A DNA stretch of 14,039 bases, from NCBI GenBank assembly GCA_902482185.1, contig CABSZR010000013.1:1-14039 (forward strand), read 5' to 3'. A program made the position numbers and the translations under genes. This DNA is from an uncultured Collinsella sp. Its GTDB lineage: Bacteria; Actinomycetota; Coriobacteriia; Coriobacteriales; Coriobacteriaceae. Positions 13,047 through 14,039 of this stretch are shown piece by piece; position 1 is the stretch's first letter, and each line of letters begins with the position of its first letter. The notes beneath the pieces are model-generated. The model was given only the letters and a program-made list of their open reading frames with translations, had not been told where the DNA came from and did not search any database.

Positions 13047-13110
13047 TCATTTCCGCTTAGAACTTCGAGGAGTGAGCAGACCGCATGCCGTATCTCAGCT
13101 ACGTCAACTT

Positions 13111-13249
13111 GGCTGAGCCGAGAGGGCCGCTTGGGCTTTTGCTCGATATGAGTTCCGCACGCAAAGAAGGCCACTTAATGTGGCCTTCGTCTTGCGCAGG
13201 ACTGTCCGAAATAGCGAGCAAATGCCCAAGCGGCCCTCCCGGCTCAGCC
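13111..13249. repeat. 139-nt near-perfect hairpin element after nrdD
   Basis: Terminal arms of 35 nt pair with only two mismatches: GGCTGAGCCG (13111-13120) with CGGCTCAGCC (13240-13249), GAGGGCCGCTTGGGC (13122-13136) with GCCCAAGCGGCCCTC (13224-13238), and TTTGCTCG (13138-13145) with CGAGCAAA (13215-13222). At the centre GAAGGCCAC-TTAAT-GTGGCCTTC (13166-13188) is a perfect 9-bp stem followed, on the minus strand, by TTTGCG, so it could end nrdD transcripts. The region between is partly paired. It starts 12 nt past the nrdD stop. No duplication of flanking bases is evident. It could be a MITE-like repeat or a structured 3' UTR. Confidence 0.62.
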
Positions 13250-13260
13250 CCGGAGCGGTA

Positions 13261-14039
13261 TTAGAGATGCAGCACGCGGTCGCGGATCTCCTCGGTTCGG
13301 CCCTGGTTCCAGAACTGGGTACCGATGTAGCCGCACGTGCGACGGGCAACATTCATCTTCTCCTGATCGCGGTTGCCGCAGTTAGGGCACTCCCACACCA
13401 GCTTGCCGTCATCCTCGACAATCTTGATCTCACCGTCGTAGCCGCACACCTGGCAGTAGTCGCTCTTGGTGTTGAGCTCGGCGTACATGATGTTGTCGTA
13501 GATGTACTGCATCACGCGAATGACAGCCTTGAGGTTGTCCTGCATGTTGGGAACCTCGACGTAGGAGATGGCACCGCCCGGCGAAAGCTGCTGGAACATG
13601 CCCTCAAACTTAAGCTTATCGAAGGCGTCGATCTCCTCGGACACGTGGACGTGGTAGCTGTTGGTGATGTAGCCCTTGTCCGTCACGCCCGGGATGATGC
13701 CAAAACGACGCTGCAGGCACTTGGCGAACTTGTAGGTCGTCGACTCAAGCGGGGTACCGTACAGCGAGAAGTCAATATCGCTTTCGGCCTTCCACTCGGC
13801 GCACTTGTCGTTCATGTGCTGCATGACGGCCATGGCAAACGGCGTGCCTTCCTTCTCGGTGTGGCTGTGGCCCGTCATGTACTTGACGCACTCATACAGA
13901 CCGGCATACCCCAGGCTGATGGTGGAATAGCCGCCCACGAGCAGTTTGTCGATCGTCTCGCCCTTCTTAAGGCGCGCCAGGGCGCCGTACTGCCACAGAA
14001 TCGGTGCGGCATCCGAAAGCGTGCCCATCAGGCGCTCAT
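13261..14039 (-). CDS. nrdD: Anaerobic (class III) ribonucleoside-triphosphate reductase, C-terminal part
   Basis: The last 258 residues are in the window; the frame is open at the edge. NrdD reduces ribonucleoside triphosphates to deoxynucleotides using a glycyl radical made by NrdG. The C-terminal zinc site is present as two CxxC motifs (YCQVCG and WECPNCG), and the glycyl-radical loop is RRTCGYIGTQFWNQGR, with the radical Gly probably the one after RRTC, 23 residues from the end. SPGGAISYVEVPNM and TDKGYITNSYHVHVSE belong to the barrel. The usual N-terminal ATP-cone region is outside the window. nrdG follows on the same strand after a 427-nt gap holding repeats, so the two may be transcribed separately. 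Confidence 0.96.
   Translation of the reverse strand, partial: ERLMGTLSDAAPILWQYGALARLKKGETIDKLLVGGYSTISLGYAGLYECVKYMTGHSHTEKEGTPFAMAVMQHMNDKCAEWKAESDIDFSLYGTPLESTTYKFAKCLQRRFGIIPGVTDKGYITNSYHVHVSEEIDAFDKLKFEGMFQQLSPGGAISYVEVPNMQDNLKAVIRVMQYIYDNIMYAELNTKSDYCQVCGYDGEIKIVEDDGKLVWECPNCGNRDQEKMNVARRTCGYIGTQFWNQGRTEEIRDRVLHL

Noticed and set aside
12947..13174. A 75-codon minus-strand frame in the nrdD-nrdG gap
   Set aside because: It overlaps the large hairpin, the tandem repeats and the candidate promoter, and has no SD; it is more likely non-coding repeat DNA.
1..14039. tRNA, rRNA or CRISPR features
   Set aside because: No cloverleaf with a conserved T-arm, no rRNA-like stretch and no regularly spaced short repeats were seen on either strand.

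Overview
The window looks like a chromosomal segment of a high-GC anaerobic actinobacterium, most likely of the class Coriobacteriia (Collinsella-like). The reasons are a GC-rich, codon-dense layout, an anaerobic class III ribonucleotide reductase with its activase, an O-acetylhomoserine sulfhydrylase, and gene fusions and neighbours of Coriobacteriia type. The genus is inferred from protein character only; no rRNA or tRNA gene is present to confirm it. I see no CRISPR array, phage gene or transposase.

Layout. 1-173 (minus): 5' end of a small membrane-protein gene. 360-1133 (minus): secreted, coiled-coil, wall-associated-type protein. 1349-1385: terminator of metY. 1446-2756 (minus): metY, preceded by a leader with a well-initiated 17-codon ORF (2818-2871) that overlaps a strong hairpin. 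3030-3968 (plus): a divergent LysR regulator, with a palindrome between the two genes. 4032-6554 (plus): rnhA, a Gfo/Idh oxidoreductase, a translationally coupled acylphosphatase, and a PerR-like Fur regulator. 6632-8523 (minus): an SlyD-like FKBP isomerase, an orphan UreE-like protein and a Cof-type HAD phosphatase. 8644-10508 (plus): an M19 dipeptidase and a YgjP/DUF45 metalloprotein. 10515-14039 (minus): nrdD (3' part), nrdG, folE, an HD hydrolase and folB.

How the genes fit together. metY and the LysR gene form a divergent sulfur-amino-acid module that may have two control layers: LysR at the promoter and a Cys-codon leader peptide on the mRNA. The nrdD-nrdG pair makes deoxynucleotides without oxygen. 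The folE-HD-folB cluster covers the pterin branch of folate synthesis, and the HD protein is a candidate for the step that commonly lacks an assigned enzyme. The SlyD-like/UreE-like pair suggests metal handling, but both proteins lack the His-rich tails of their families.

The least ordinary DNA is non-coding. It comprises the metY leader; two palindromic elements sharing CGGGACAT/ATGTCCCG arms (6558-6628 and 12849-12932, the second flanked by an 8-bp direct repeat and apparently supplying the nrdG ribosome binding site); a 139-nt near-perfect hairpin after nrdD (13111-13249); and a tandem 15-bp repeat upstream of a candidate nrdG promoter.
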